DNA of 64,000 nucleotides, taken from positions 2,626,001 to 2,690,000 of the forward strand of contig NZ_LT984798.1 of the NCBI RefSeq assembly GCF_900243745.1. Reading direction: 5' to 3'. A program made the translations under genes and the position numbers. Below, one piece after another: positions 10,637-20,038 of the stretch. Numbering within the stretch: position 1 is the stretch's first letter; every line of letters begins with the position of its first letter. Source of the stretch: Desulfovibrio sp. G11 (lineage in GTDB: Bacteria; Desulfobacterota; Desulfovibrionia; Desulfovibrionales; Desulfovibrionaceae). The notes beneath the pieces are model-generated. The model had not been told where the DNA came from. It made no database searches and worked only from the letters and a program-made list of their open reading frames with translations.

Positions 10637-11468
10637 GGCTGAAGTATGCCATAGCCAGACATGTGAGGGAAGCGCCAACCCTGCTTCGCCACTGCTTTTT
10701 CACGAACCGTCGATCTGGCGGTTCGGCTGCCTGGGATCCTGCCTTGATACGGCCATGCACATGGCTGCCGCAGGGCGTCTGGCCCCCTGGGACAGTGTGC
10801 AGTGCGCCGCACAGACAGCCGGGCGGGGGCAGTTGCGCCGCACCTGGCACTCGCCGCCGGGTAATGTTTACGCGGCGTTGCGCCTGCCGCTGGAGGCGCC
10901 TTTTGACGGTTCGGCGGCGGCCCCGGCCGCGGCCTTTCTGCTGGCGGGCAGCCTGCGGCTTCTTGGCTGGCCCGTACTGCTCAAGTGGCCCAACGATATT
11001 GTGCTGGTGGGCAGGGATGATCAACCCCGCAAGCTGGCGGGCATTCTGCTTGAAGAGCGCGGGGGAGTGCTGCTGGCGGGCATGGGCATCAATGTGACTT
11101 TTGCGCCGCCCGCGGCGGCCCTGCGGGCCGGAGCCGCTATGGAGGCCACCTGTCTGGACCGGCCCCCCGGGGGAGCAGGGGGGGGGTATATTTCTACAGC
11201 TGAAGCCATATGGCAACAGCTTGTAAAGCGCATGTATTCGGCATATATTCACTGCCACTCTTTTTCCGGACAGTGGAAAAACCACGCTGATGGTATTTTG
11301 CTCTGGCGTGGAAAAAATGTGGAGCTGCGCGACGATGGGCGTAGTGTGCGCGGCTGGCTGGCGGGTCTTGGTCCGGCAGGCGGCCTTTGTCTTAACCATA
11401 ACGGGCGGCTTGAGGAATTTTTCAGCGGGAGCCTTCTGCTTACCGGCAGAGCAGCAGTAAAGGGTTAA
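10635..11468 (+). CDS. birA: Biotin-protein ligase
   Basis: A 277-residue biotin-[acetyl-CoA-carboxylase] ligase that makes biotinyl-AMP and attaches biotin to a lysine of carboxylases. The biotin/ATP loop is QTAGRGQLRR (about residues 60-69), with KWPNDI (about 118) and KLAGILLEE (about 134). It lacks an N-terminal helix-turn-helix, so it is the non-repressor type. It ends five bases before pyruvate carboxylase, its probable substrate, a meaningful pairing. The only start near the conserved region is ATG 10635, inside the CATG that also starts the divergent cca gene, so any promoter lies within cca. An insertion of Gly/Pro-rich sequence occurs near residue 175. Confidence 0.9.
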   Translation: MAEVCHSQTCEGSANPASPLLFHEPSIWRFGCLGSCLDTAMHMAAAGRLAPWDSVQCAAQTAGRGQLRRTWHSPPGNVYAALRLPLEAPFDGSAAAPAAAFLLAGSLRLLGWPVLLKWPNDIVLVGRDDQPRKLAGILLEERGGVLLAGMGINVTFAPPAAALRAGAAMEATCLDRPPGGAGGGYISTAEAIWQQLVKRMYSAYIHCHSFSGQWKNHADGILLWRGKNVELRDDGRSVRGWLAGLGPAGGLCLNHNGRLEEFFSGSLLLTGRAAVKG

Positions 11469-11473
11469 AGGGC

Positions 11474-14400
11474 ATGGCCAACAAGACATTCTCGGAAGTG
11501 CAGGATTTTCTGAAGGGCAAGGTAATACTGGTTGCCAACCGGGGCATTCCGGCCCGGCGGATTTGCCGTTCCATTCGCGAGCGATTTGACGCCGTAGCGG
11601 CCATGACAGCGACTGATGTGGACAAAACCGCTCCTGCGGCCTCTACCGCCCAGGAACTGGTTTTGCTTGGTGCGGACCCCCGCGCCTACCTTGATATCGA
11701 CAACATCATCGCCAAGGCCAAACAGCGGGGCGTGGTGGGCATCCATCCCGGCTGGGGTTTTGCTTCTGAAGACACGCGCTTTCCCGCGCGGTGCAAGGAG
11801 GCGGGCATCACCTTTATCGGGGCCACGGCCGAGGCCATGAATCTGCTCGGCAACAAGGTGCAGGCGCGTGAGGTGGCGCGCAAGCTTGGCATTCCCGTTG
11901 TACCTGGTTCAGACGGCGCGGTGGACATCCCCACTGCCAGGCAGCTTATCAGTGAAATAGGCCTGCCCATCATGCTCAAGGCCGAGGGCGGCGGCGGCGG
12001 ACGCGGCATTTTTGCCATTCATAATGAGGCCGAGCTTGAAGACGCCTTTTTCAAGGCTTCCACCATGGCTCAGGCTTCTTTCGGCAACCCGCGCCTTTTC
12101 GTGGAAAAATTTCTTGCCGATGTGCGCCATATTGAAATTCAGGTCATTGCCGACATGTACGGCAATGTCTTTGCTTTTGACGAGCGTGACTGCACAGTGC
12201 AGCGTAACCACCAGAAACTTATTGAAATCACGCCTTCGCCCTGGCCGGGCATGACCCGAAATCTGCGCGAGCGCCTCAAGGACTACTCCCGCCGTCTGGT
12301 GCGGGCTGTGGGCTATCACAGCCTTGCCACGGTGGAATTTCTGGTTACCCCCGACGGCACGCCGTATCTTATTGAAGTCAATACCCGCCTCCAGGTAGAG
12401 CACGGCATCACCGAATGCCGCTACGGCATTGACCTTGTGGAAGAGCAGATCGCCGTGGCTTTTGGCGCGGAACTGCGCTATCGCGAGGAAAACCTGCGGC
12501 CTTCCTACTGCGCCATGCAAGTGCGCATCAACTGTGAAAATCCGCAGAACAGCTTTGCTCCCAACTCGGGCCTGATTTCGCGCTACGTATCGCCCGGCGG
12601 CCCCGGTGTGCGGCTGGACTCGAACATCAGCGCCGGGTACGAGTTTCCCGCCAACTATGACTCGGCAGGTGCTTTGCTCATCTCCTACGCCCATGACTGG
12701 GAAAAGACCCTGGGCATTATGGAGCGCGCGCTCAGCGAGTATGTCATCGGCGGTATCAAGACGACCATTCCGTTCTACCGTCAGGTCATAAAAAATCCCC
12801 TGTTCCGCCAGGGCAACATCAATACCAACTTTATCGCGGATCATCCGGAGCTTATGGTCTACACAGACCTGGCCCCGGAGGGCGAGCGCCTTTCCAAGCT
12901 GGTGGCCGAAATATCCGCCAAGGGCTACAACCCGTACGTCCAGCTTGGCGAATACCGCTCCGATACCACGCCCTGTCTTGGTCCCTTCGAGCCGGTATTG
13001 CCTGCCATCACATCTGCCCAGCGACGGCAGCCTTCGCCCTATCCGCAGGGCGACCGTCTGGCCACGCTGGATTATATCCGTGATTCTGGGCTGGTACATT
13101 TTACCGACACCACGCCGCGCGACTTTACCCAATCCAACTCGGGCAACCGCTTCCGCCTGGCGGAAGACCGGCTCATAGGCCCGTATCTGGACAATGTGGG
13201 CTATTTTTCCATTGAAAACGGCGGTGGGGCGCATTTTCATGTGGCGATGCTGGCCAACATGACTTATCCCTTCACCGAGGCGAAGGAATGGAACCGCTTT
13301 GCGCCCAAAACCATGAAGCAGTTGCTGGTGCGCTCTACCAACGTGCTGGGCTATACGCCGCAGCCGCGTAACCTGATGCGTAAAACAGGCGAGATGATTT
13401 GTGATTATTACCAGATCATCCGCTGCTTCGATTTTCTGAACCATGTGGAAAACATGCGGCCCATCGCTGAAGTGGTCATGGACCGCAAGGACGTCATCTT
13501 CCAGCCCGCCATTTCTCTTTCCTGGGCCAAGGGTTTTGACGTGCCGCATTACCTCGGCGTGACCGAAGCCATGCTGCGTATGGTGGCCGACATTATGGGG
13601 GTCGACCCCAAGGCGGCATCGCGACACATCATTCTGGGCCTCAAGGACATGGCTGGCGTATGCCCGCCGCGCTTCATGACCGAGCTTGTATCAGCCATCC
13701 GTAAGGCCTGGCCCGACCTCGTGCTTCACTACCACCGCCATTACACGGACGGGCTTTTTGTGCCCGCCTGCGGCGCGGCCGCCAAGGCCGGAACGCATAT
13801 CATTGATGCCGGTCTGGGGTCTGCCGTGCGTTCTTACGGCCAGGGCGATGTGCTGGCGACCATGGCCTATATTGAAGATGAGCTGGGCCTCCAGTGCAAT
13901 CTGGACAAAAACGCCATCCGGGCCGCGAACTTTGTGTGCAAGCAGATCATGCCCTATTACGACCGCTACTGTGCGCCGTACTTCCAGGGTATCGACTATG
14001 ATGTGACCCTACACGGCATGCCCGGCGGGGCTACCTCTTCCTCGCAGGAAGGAGCCATGAAGCAGGGCTATATTCATCTTTTGCCCTATATGCTCAAATT
14101 CCTTGAAGGTTCACGCCAGATCGTGCGCTATCACGATGTGACACCCGGTTCGCAGATCACCTGGAATACGGCATTTCTGGCTGTGACCGGCGCGTGGAAG
14201 CGCGGCGGCGAAGATGAAGTGCGTTATCTGCTTCAGGTGCTTGCTGAAGTGACACGCACCCCCGAAGGAGAGCTTACAGAGGAAATGCGCAAGGCCCGTC
14301 TGCATATCTACCGCGATTGCAACGATGCCTTCCGCAACCTTCTGCTGGGCAAGTTCGGCAAGCTGCCTCTGGGCTTTCCCGCCGACTGGGTGTACAGGAG

Positions 14401-15175
14401 CGCCTTCGGGGCGGAATGGAAGAATGCCATAGCCAGCCGTACCGAGGTTTCGCCTCTCGAAGCTCTGCCGGACCTCAACCTGGCTGCGGAAGAAAAGGCC
14501 TGCACAGACATTCTCAAGCGCGAACCCAATGCAGAAGAATTCGTGCTCTACCTCAACCATCCGGCTGACGCCCTCAAGACCATACAGTTCAAGGCAAAGT
14601 TCGGTGACCCCAACAACCTGCCCCTGCATGTATGGTTTGAAGGCCTCAAGGCCGGGCAGGACCTGTACTTCAACGACAGCAGCGGCAAGCCCCACCACCT
14701 GCTTCTGCTGAGCATATCGTCGCCCAATGAGGCGGGGATATCCATCTGCCGTTATGTGCTGGACTCTGAATTCATGAGCTGCGAGGTGCAGGTGCGCCAG
14801 CCTGTGGGCACGGCAACCAAGGGGACGCTCATGGCCGACCCCGCCAACCAGTATCATGTGGCTGCGCCCAGCAACGGCGACCTGTGGGTCATGTATGTGC
14901 ATCCCGGCGATGTGGTGAAAGCCGGTGAAGAACTGTTCAACGTGTCCATCATGAAGCAGGAAAAGGCCGTGCTCGCCCCTGTGGACGGTATGGTCAAGCG
15001 CGTGCTGAAAACTGCTGATTTCAAGGAAAGCAAGCAGATGGTCTCTGTGCGCGAAGGCGAGCTTATTGTGGAACTGGGGCCTGTGCCGCGTATATGCGCC
15101 AACGAGGCCTGCGGCCAGCCCATTCCGCTGGAGAACATCTCATTCTGTCCCCATTGCGGCTCACGGGTGAGTTAG
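11474..15175 (+). CDS. pyc: Pyruvate carboxylase, single chain
   Basis: A 1233-residue biotin enzyme converting pyruvate, bicarbonate and ATP to oxaloacetate. The biotin carboxylase domain occupies about residues 15-475 (GGGGGRGI ATP-grasp loop, ERDCTVQRNHQK, EVNTRLQVEH). The carboxyltransferase barrel follows at about 540-810 (DTTPRDFTQSNSGNRF and a metal site around HYHRHYTDG), then the PC-type helical domain, and the biotinyl domain near the end. The biotinylated lysine should be about residue 1161 in SIMKQEK, where most carboxylases have AMKM. After the biotinyl domain a CX4C-X11-CX2C zinc ribbon (about 1208-1228) forms an unusual tail. birA lies immediately upstream and the PEP-synthase-like gene downstream. 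Confidence 0.95.
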   Translation: MANKTFSEVQDFLKGKVILVANRGIPARRICRSIRERFDAVAAMTATDVDKTAPAASTAQELVLLGADPRAYLDIDNIIAKAKQRGVVGIHPGWGFASEDTRFPARCKEAGITFIGATAEAMNLLGNKVQAREVARKLGIPVVPGSDGAVDIPTARQLISEIGLPIMLKAEGGGGGRGIFAIHNEAELEDAFFKASTMAQASFGNPRLFVEKFLADVRHIEIQVIADMYGNVFAFDERDCTVQRNHQKLIEITPSPWPGMTRNLRERLKDYSRRLVRAVGYHSLATVEFLVTPDGTPYLIEVNTRLQVEHGITECRYGIDLVEEQIAVAFGAELRYREENLRPSYCAMQVRINCENPQNSFAPNSGLISRYVSPGGPGVRLDSNISAGYEFPANYDSAGALLISYAHDWEKTLGIMERALSEYVIGGIKTTIPFYRQVIKNPLFRQGNINTNFIADHPELMVYTDLAPEGERLSKLVAEISAKGYNPYVQLGEYRSDTTPCLGPFEPVLPAITSAQRRQPSPYPQGDRLATLDYIRDSGLVHFTDTTPRDFTQSNSGNRFRLAEDRLIGPYLDNVGYFSIENGGGAHFHVAMLANMTYPFTEAKEWNRFAPKTMKQLLVRSTNVLGYTPQPRNLMRKTGEMICDYYQIIRCFDFLNHVENMRPIAEVVMDRKDVIFQPAISLSWAKGFDVPHYLGVTEAMLRMVADIMGVDPKAASRHIILGLKDMAGVCPPRFMTELVSAIRKAWPDLVLHYHRHYTDGLFVPACGAAAKAGTHIIDAGLGSAVRSYGQGDVLATMAYIEDELGLQCNLDKNAIRAANFVCKQIMPYYDRYCAPYFQGIDYDVTLHGMPGGATSSSQEGAMKQGYIHLLPYMLKFLEGSRQIVRYHDVTPGSQITWNTAFLAVTGAWKRGGEDEVRYLLQVLAEVTRTPEGELTEEMRKARLHIYRDCNDAFRNLLLGKFGKLPLGFPADWVYRSAFGAEWKNAIASRTEVSPLEALPDLNLAAEEKACTDILKREPNAEEFVLYLNHPADALKTIQFKAKFGDPNNLPLHVWFEGLKAGQDLYFNDSSGKPHHLLLLSISSPNEAGISICRYVLDSEFMSCEVQVRQPVGTATKGTLMADPANQYHVAAPSNGDLWVMYVHPGDVVKAGEELFNVSIMKQEKAVLAPVDGMVKRVLKTADFKESKQMVSVREGELIVELGPVPRICANEACGQPIPLENISFCPHCGSRVS

Positions 15176-15439
15176 CCGTGTAGATACCGCATCTTGCGGC
15201 TTTGTCTGCGCCAGCCCTGTGACGGGCGGCCAGGCGAAAGCTGCCCGCATCCACAAAACCCGCCGGCCCCGCAACAGGGCTGGCGGGCCGGGTGCGGACG
15301 GGGAGCGGGCCGGATTGTCCGGCTTGCGTCCTCAAAACCGGATTCCCCCGGGAGATGCGGGAATTTGTGGACAGTTTTTTGATGCCGATATACAATTTTC
15401 AAGGTTGCAATGCTTCTGTTTCCCAAACCGGAGGAAGAC
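15176..15439 (+). promoter_or_regulatory. Structured GC-rich leader and candidate ppsA promoter
   Basis: Between pyc and ppsA a 12-bp inverted pair (CGCCAGCCCTGT, 15209-15220, with 15274-15285) encloses smaller hairpins, and a 6-bp stem follows at 15309-15323. A possible promoter is TTGTGG (15365-15370), 18 bases, TATACA (15389-15394). GGAGG at 15430-15434 is the ppsA ribosome site. I could not match the folded part to a riboswitch class I know; it may simply be pyc transcript-end structure. Confidence 0.4.
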
Positions 15440-18400
15440 ATGGGTAAGAGTACCGCCGCCAAACCTGCGCAAAACAAAGCCAAGGGGCATGCGCCCGAAG
15501 CCGTCCAGAAGAATCTGGTGCTTAACGGCGCTGACATTGTGCAGATTGGACCCGAAGCGGAATTGCTTGTTGGTGGTAAGAACTATAACACGGCTTTAAT
15601 CAGCCAGATCGAAGGTATTCAGGCTCCGTATTTTCGTGCCATATCTTCTCTGGCTTTTCACCAGCTTCTGGATGAAACCAAGGTCAACGGGCGTGTTGTG
15701 CGCAGCGTTGTAGACCGCGAATACGGTCGCATCGACTGGAACGACCCGGAAATCAACCAGGATCCGGATTTTCTGCAAAAATTCGTGCGTCAGCTTGGCC
15801 GCCAGATCCATCAGGCCGCCAAGGCCGAAGGGGAACAGTCACATACCAAGCTGCGTACCTTTATCAATAATATCGTGGAAGGTTTCGCCACCTCTCCCGA
15901 AGGCATTGACCAACTGCGCAAACGCTCTGTCATGGTGCAGGCCGCCATACTTTCGGTGGAGCTTCCCGCCGAGGTCTGCGAAGCCGTGCGCAGAGCTTAC
16001 CGTGAAATCTGCCGCGATAATGCCGATGACATGACCCCCGTGGCCGTGCGGTCTTCCGCTGCCGGTGAAGACTCGCGCAAAAAGGCTTTTGCCGGTCTTC
16101 AGGATACCTACCTCAACATGGTGGGTGAAGACAGGGTCGTGGAAGCCTATCACTGGGACTGTGCCTCGGCCTATAACCTGCGCTCCATGACTTACCGCCG
16201 TGAAGCCATTCTGGATGCGCTGGCCAAGGCCGAAGAAACGGGCGACGAGTCCATTGCCGAAAATGCCAAGGAAGAGTGGGCCATTGAGCACACCTCCCTT
16301 TCCGTTTGCATGATGCAGATGATCAATCCGGTGATTTCCGGCACGGCTTTTTCCGCGGACACGGCCACTGGCTGCCGGGGTACCGACCGCAGGGAGCTTG
16401 TGAGCATCGACGCCAGTTATGGCCTCGGCGAGGCCGTGGTGGGTGGCAAGGTCACGCCCGACAAGCTTTATGTCTTCCAGCGCGATGATGGCGGTGAAGT
16501 GGTTATCCGCCAGATGGGCTGCAAGGACATGAAGATCGTCTATGACGAAAGGGGCGGAACCAGAGAAGTGGACGTGCCCGAGCTTGAAGCCCTGCGCTGG
16601 GCACTTTCTCTGAGTCAGGCCGAGCGCGTGGCCCAGGGGGTGCGCGCCGTAAGCAAGGCTTACGGCGGCATGATTATGGATACGGAATTCTGCATTGACG
16701 CCAACGACAAGCTCTGGTTCGTGCAGGCCCGTCCCGAAACCCGCTGGAACGAAGACCTTGAGCAGCATCCCACCACCATCTTCATGCGTCGCCGTGAGGT
16801 GGACGCCAAGGCTGCTGACGAGGCCGAGGTGCTGGTTGAAGGCAATGGCGCTTCGCGCGGGGCCGGACAAGGCACTGTGCGCTTTTTGCGTTCGGCTCTG
16901 GAGCTGAACAAGATATCCAAGGGCGATGTGCTCGCTGCCGAGCGCACCGACCCCGACATGGTGCCCGGCATGCGTGTGGCATCGGCCATTATGGCTGATG
17001 TGGGCGGTGATACAAGCCATGCGGCCATTACGTCGCGTGAGCTGGGCATTGCTGCAGTGATCGGCATTCAGCGCCTGGATGTGCTGCGTGCGCTGGATGG
17101 TGCGGAAGTGACGGTTGACGGCACGCGCGGGCGCGTATACCGCGGCCTGCTGCCTCTGCATGAGGTCGGCGGCGAAATGGACGTGGCCAAGCTGCCCGCC
17201 ACCAAAACCAAGGTGGGCCTTGTGCTCGCCGACGTGGGCCAGGCGCTCTTTCTCTCCCGCCTGCGCGATTTTGACCAGTTTGAAGTGGGCCTTTTGCGCG
17301 CCGAATTCATGCTGGGCAATATCAGCATTCACCCGCAGGCGCTGGAAGCCTTTGACAAGGGCGAGCTTGAGGGCGTGGTGCATACCAAGCTGAAAGAGCT
17401 TGAAGACCGCCTTTCCAAAGTGCTGCGCGAGCAGATGGCTGCGGGCCTTATTGTATTCAATATCAACCTGCGCGAATATGTGGGCGAGGTCACGGGGCTT
17501 TCCGCTGAACTGGCCTCTCTGGCCGACACGGGCAAAAACCTTAACGCCGAAGATGTGCTTTTGCAGCACCGCAAGATGCGCGAACTGGATCACAAGATCG
17601 ACCAGCACATGGAAATGGCCTCGCGCCGCATCGAGGTGCTCAAGACCTCGCCCGATCTGGCTGATCACGTGCGTATCATTATGGGCTATGATGACGAGCT
17701 TGCCCTGCAGAACAGCAATGATCCCGAGTCCGGCAAGCGTATTGCCGAAATTGAGGCCAGCGTTGAGGCGCATGTGCAACGCATTGAAAATCTGCCCGCG
17801 GTTACCCGCCTGATGGAAAATATTGCCCATCTGCGTGAAGAAGTGGGGCTGCGCTCGGGGCTCAAGAAAGAAATGGACGAAGTGCGCAATCTGCCGGAAA
17901 AAATCCGCGGCATGATCAAGGCGCGCGGCTTCCGCACCGGCAAGGAGCACTATGTGCAAACCCTTGCCCAGAACCTTGCCCTGTTTGCCATGGCTTTCTA
18001 CGGCAAGCCCATCACCTATCGCACCACGGACTTCAAGAGCAACGAATACCGCAACCTGCTTGGCGGCAACCTCTTCGAGCATTTTGAAGACAACCCCATG
18101 CTTGGTTACCGCGGCGTATCGCGCAACATCCATGACTGGGAAATCGAGGCTTTCAAGCTGGCCCGCGGCGTATACGGTGGCTCTAACCTGCGCATGATGC
18201 TGCCCTTTGTGCGCACCCTGGAAGAAGCCCGCTCCATGCGCAGTTATCTTGAGCAGGTGCACAAGCTCAAGAGCGGCCAGGACGGCCTGAAGATCATCCT
18301 CATGTCAGAACTGCCCTCAAACGCCATCCTGGCCAAGCAGTTCATTACGGAATTCGATGGTTTCTCCATCGGTTCCAACGATATGACGCAGATGGTGCTT

Positions 18401-19015
18401 GCCACTGACCGTGATAACTCGCGCCTTGCGCATATCTATGATGAAGAAGATCCTGCCGTGGTCTGGGCCATTCTGGTGAGCATATTCACCGGCCTGAAGT
18501 ACGGAAAAAAGGTGGGCTTCTGCGGGCAGGGCGTGTCCAACAGCCTTATTCTACGCGGTCTGGTTGCCATTGCGGGCATTACGTCCGCTTCGGTGGTGCC
18601 CGACACCTATTATCAGACCGTATTCGACATCGCCGCTGTGGAGGCCGAGAACATTCCCACATCCAGTCTGGGCAAATGGCTTGGACAGCAGCATCACAAG
18701 CGTCTGGCCGAGCTTATGGAAAAGACCGGCTATGGGCATATCCTCAAGAAATACAAAAATCCGCAGGATATTCAGGAGTGGTATGAAGGTGAGTTGCAGC
18801 GCCGCCATGAGCAGTTCCGCGAACACCTGGACACCCCCAAGGAAGACTTCTACCGCTCCGAGCTGCAGAGCTTCCGGGCTGCCTTCCACAAGCCTGTGAT
18901 CTATGCCACCTGGAACTGGGATGACACGGTGCTCGACGCCCTGCACCACGCCGGATTCCAGAACTTCGAAGAACAGGCCAAGGCGCTCGAAGCCGCCCGC
19001 CTGATAAAAGACTAG
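15440..19015 (+). CDS. ppsA: Phosphoenolpyruvate synthase-related PEP-utilising enzyme
   Basis: A 1191-residue enzyme related to PEP synthase (pyruvate + ATP to PEP + AMP + Pi) and pyruvate phosphate dikinase. The N-terminal ATP-binding domain shows VAVRSSAAGEDS (about residue 200) and ends at QARPET (about 430). The swivel domain has the phospho-accepting His527 in GGDTSHAAITSRELG. The C-terminal PEP/pyruvate barrel has GSNDMTQMVLATDRD and VGFCGQGVSN. It is about 400 residues longer than E. coli PpsA, with extra charged, partly coiled-coil sequence at about 640-830. I chose ATG 15440 with GGAGG five bases upstream. Placed after birA-pyc it would complete pyruvate-to-PEP conversion. Its TAG stop (19013-19015) lies in the target duplication of an IS element. 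Confidence 0.87.
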   Translation: MGKSTAAKPAQNKAKGHAPEAVQKNLVLNGADIVQIGPEAELLVGGKNYNTALISQIEGIQAPYFRAISSLAFHQLLDETKVNGRVVRSVVDREYGRIDWNDPEINQDPDFLQKFVRQLGRQIHQAAKAEGEQSHTKLRTFINNIVEGFATSPEGIDQLRKRSVMVQAAILSVELPAEVCEAVRRAYREICRDNADDMTPVAVRSSAAGEDSRKKAFAGLQDTYLNMVGEDRVVEAYHWDCASAYNLRSMTYRREAILDALAKAEETGDESIAENAKEEWAIEHTSLSVCMMQMINPVISGTAFSADTATGCRGTDRRELVSIDASYGLGEAVVGGKVTPDKLYVFQRDDGGEVVIRQMGCKDMKIVYDERGGTREVDVPELEALRWALSLSQAERVAQGVRAVSKAYGGMIMDTEFCIDANDKLWFVQARPETRWNEDLEQHPTTIFMRRREVDAKAADEAEVLVEGNGASRGAGQGTVRFLRSALELNKISKGDVLAAERTDPDMVPGMRVASAIMADVGGDTSHAAITSRELGIAAVIGIQRLDVLRALDGAEVTVDGTRGRVYRGLLPLHEVGGEMDVAKLPATKTKVGLVLADVGQALFLSRLRDFDQFEVGLLRAEFMLGNISIHPQALEAFDKGELEGVVHTKLKELEDRLSKVLREQMAAGLIVFNINLREYVGEVTGLSAELASLADTGKNLNAEDVLLQHRKMRELDHKIDQHMEMASRRIEVLKTSPDLADHVRIIMGYDDELALQNSNDPESGKRIAEIEASVEAHVQRIENLPAVTRLMENIAHLREEVGLRSGLKKEMDEVRNLPEKIRGMIKARGFRTGKEHYVQTLAQNLALFAMAFYGKPITYRTTDFKSNEYRNLLGGNLFEHFEDNPMLGYRGVSRNIHDWEIEAFKLARGVYGGSNLRMMLPFVRTLEEARSMRSYLEQVHKLKSGQDGLKIILMSELPSNAILAKQFITEFDGFSIGSNDMTQMVLATDRDNSRLAHIYDEEDPAVVWAILVSIFTGLKYGKKVGFCGQGVSNSLILRGLVAIAGITSASVVPDTYYQTVFDIAAVEAENIPTSSLGKWLGQQHHKRLAELMEKTGYGHILKKYKNPQDIQEWYEGELQRRHEQFREHLDTPKEDFYRSELQSFRAAFHKPVIYATWNWDDTVLDALHHAGFQNFEEQAKALEAARLIKD

Positions 19016-19016
19016 A

Positions 19017-20037
19017 TGTAGAGTGTCAACACGTTGTTCACCCTCCTAGCCTTGAAGCTGGAGGTTTTCTGCCAAGAGCCGAGTGTGGTCGCAAGAAATT
19101 ATACCGATGCGTCCATATCGACAGATAAGCTGTTCTTTTCCATGAGTGGGTATACGTTTCGGCGTATGCCCACTCATTCAATGCTGTTCGAATGAAGCGT
19201 TCTGCCTTGCCGTTGGTTTGTGGTCTATAAGGCCGTGTGCGTTTATGCGTTATTCCAAACTCACGGCAAGCGTCTCGAAATTTCCAAGACCTATAGCAAG
19301 CGCCATTGTCCGTCAGAATTCGTTCTACTTTGATGCCGTGCGAAGCATACCACGCGATGGCAAACCACAAAAACTCTATGGCAGATTCCGCCGTTTCATC
19401 CGGCAGTACTGCCGTATACGCGGCCCTGGAAGCGTCATCCACACATACATGTAAATATTCCCAACCTGGTCGACGCCGACGGACTTGCCGTGTCCCCGTC
19501 TTCCTATGACCAACTCCATCAATCTTGCCGAGACGCTTGATGTCCAGATGAAGCATCTGCCCCGGCTTCGCCCATTGATAACGCTGTACCGGCTCTTTTT
19601 CTTCCAAAGAAGAAAGCCGGGAGCAGCCGAGTCTGCGCAAGGCACGAAACACAGTACTGCGACACAGGCCAAGGCGTAATGCGATTGCGTCGCCAGTCTG
19701 TCGCTTTTTCCGCAACTCAAAAATTCTGGAAACGTCCAGCTCCGTCAGCCGATTTCTGCAATGTCGAGGCCGGGAAGAGGCGTCTGCTAAAGAAGCAAGA
19801 CCTCCTTCACGGTATCGCTTCATCCATTTTCTGGCGGTTCGCAGGCTTACTCCAAATCCTGCCGCCACCGTAGCGGCAGGATTGTCCAGCATCCGCTGTA
19901 TCATTTCTTCTCGACCTCTTGCGGTCAGTTTGGCATTCTTATGGCTGTTCACCTTCTCCCTCGATCGGTTTGCTGTTGTCTGTTAACTCCAGCTTTACCG
20001 ACTTGGGGGAGGGTGAACAACCTATTGGAACACTACA
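19017..20037 (-). mobile_element. Complete IS481-family insertion sequence
   Basis: A 1021-bp element carrying one transposase gene. The ends are imperfect inverted repeats: 25 of 30 terminal bases match by eye, both beginning TGTAG and both ending in GTTGTTCACCCTCC. It is flanked by the direct repeat ACTAGA (19011-19016 and 20038-20043), a 6-bp target duplication, which shows the ends are correct and the insertion is fairly recent. It landed at the ppsA stop codon without changing the encoded protein, separating ppsA from its downstream repeat and terminator. Confidence 0.93.
19038..19952 (-). CDS. IS481-family transposase
   Basis: A 304-residue DDE transposase. An N-terminal helix-turn-helix (about residues 25-60, GFGVSLRTARKWMKRYREGG) is followed by a second, HTH_29/32-like region. 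The rve integrase core has its acidic residues visible in LHLDIKR, ILTDNGACY and NGKAERF. PYRPQTNGKAERFIRT and RPHSALG are typical of the IS481/IS3 group. It starts with GTG preceded by GGGAGAAG. Length and motifs look intact, so the element may be active. It occupies nearly the whole element. Confidence 0.95.
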   Translation of the reverse strand: MNSHKNAKLTARGREEMIQRMLDNPAATVAAGFGVSLRTARKWMKRYREGGLASLADASSRPRHCRNRLTELDVSRIFELRKKRQTGDAIALRLGLCRSTVFRALRRLGCSRLSSLEEKEPVQRYQWAKPGQMLHLDIKRLGKIDGVGHRKTGTRQVRRRRPGWEYLHVCVDDASRAAYTAVLPDETAESAIEFLWFAIAWYASHGIKVERILTDNGACYRSWKFRDACREFGITHKRTRPYRPQTNGKAERFIRTALNEWAYAETYTHSWKRTAYLSIWTHRYNFLRPHSALGRKPPASRLGG

Positions 20038-20038
20038 A

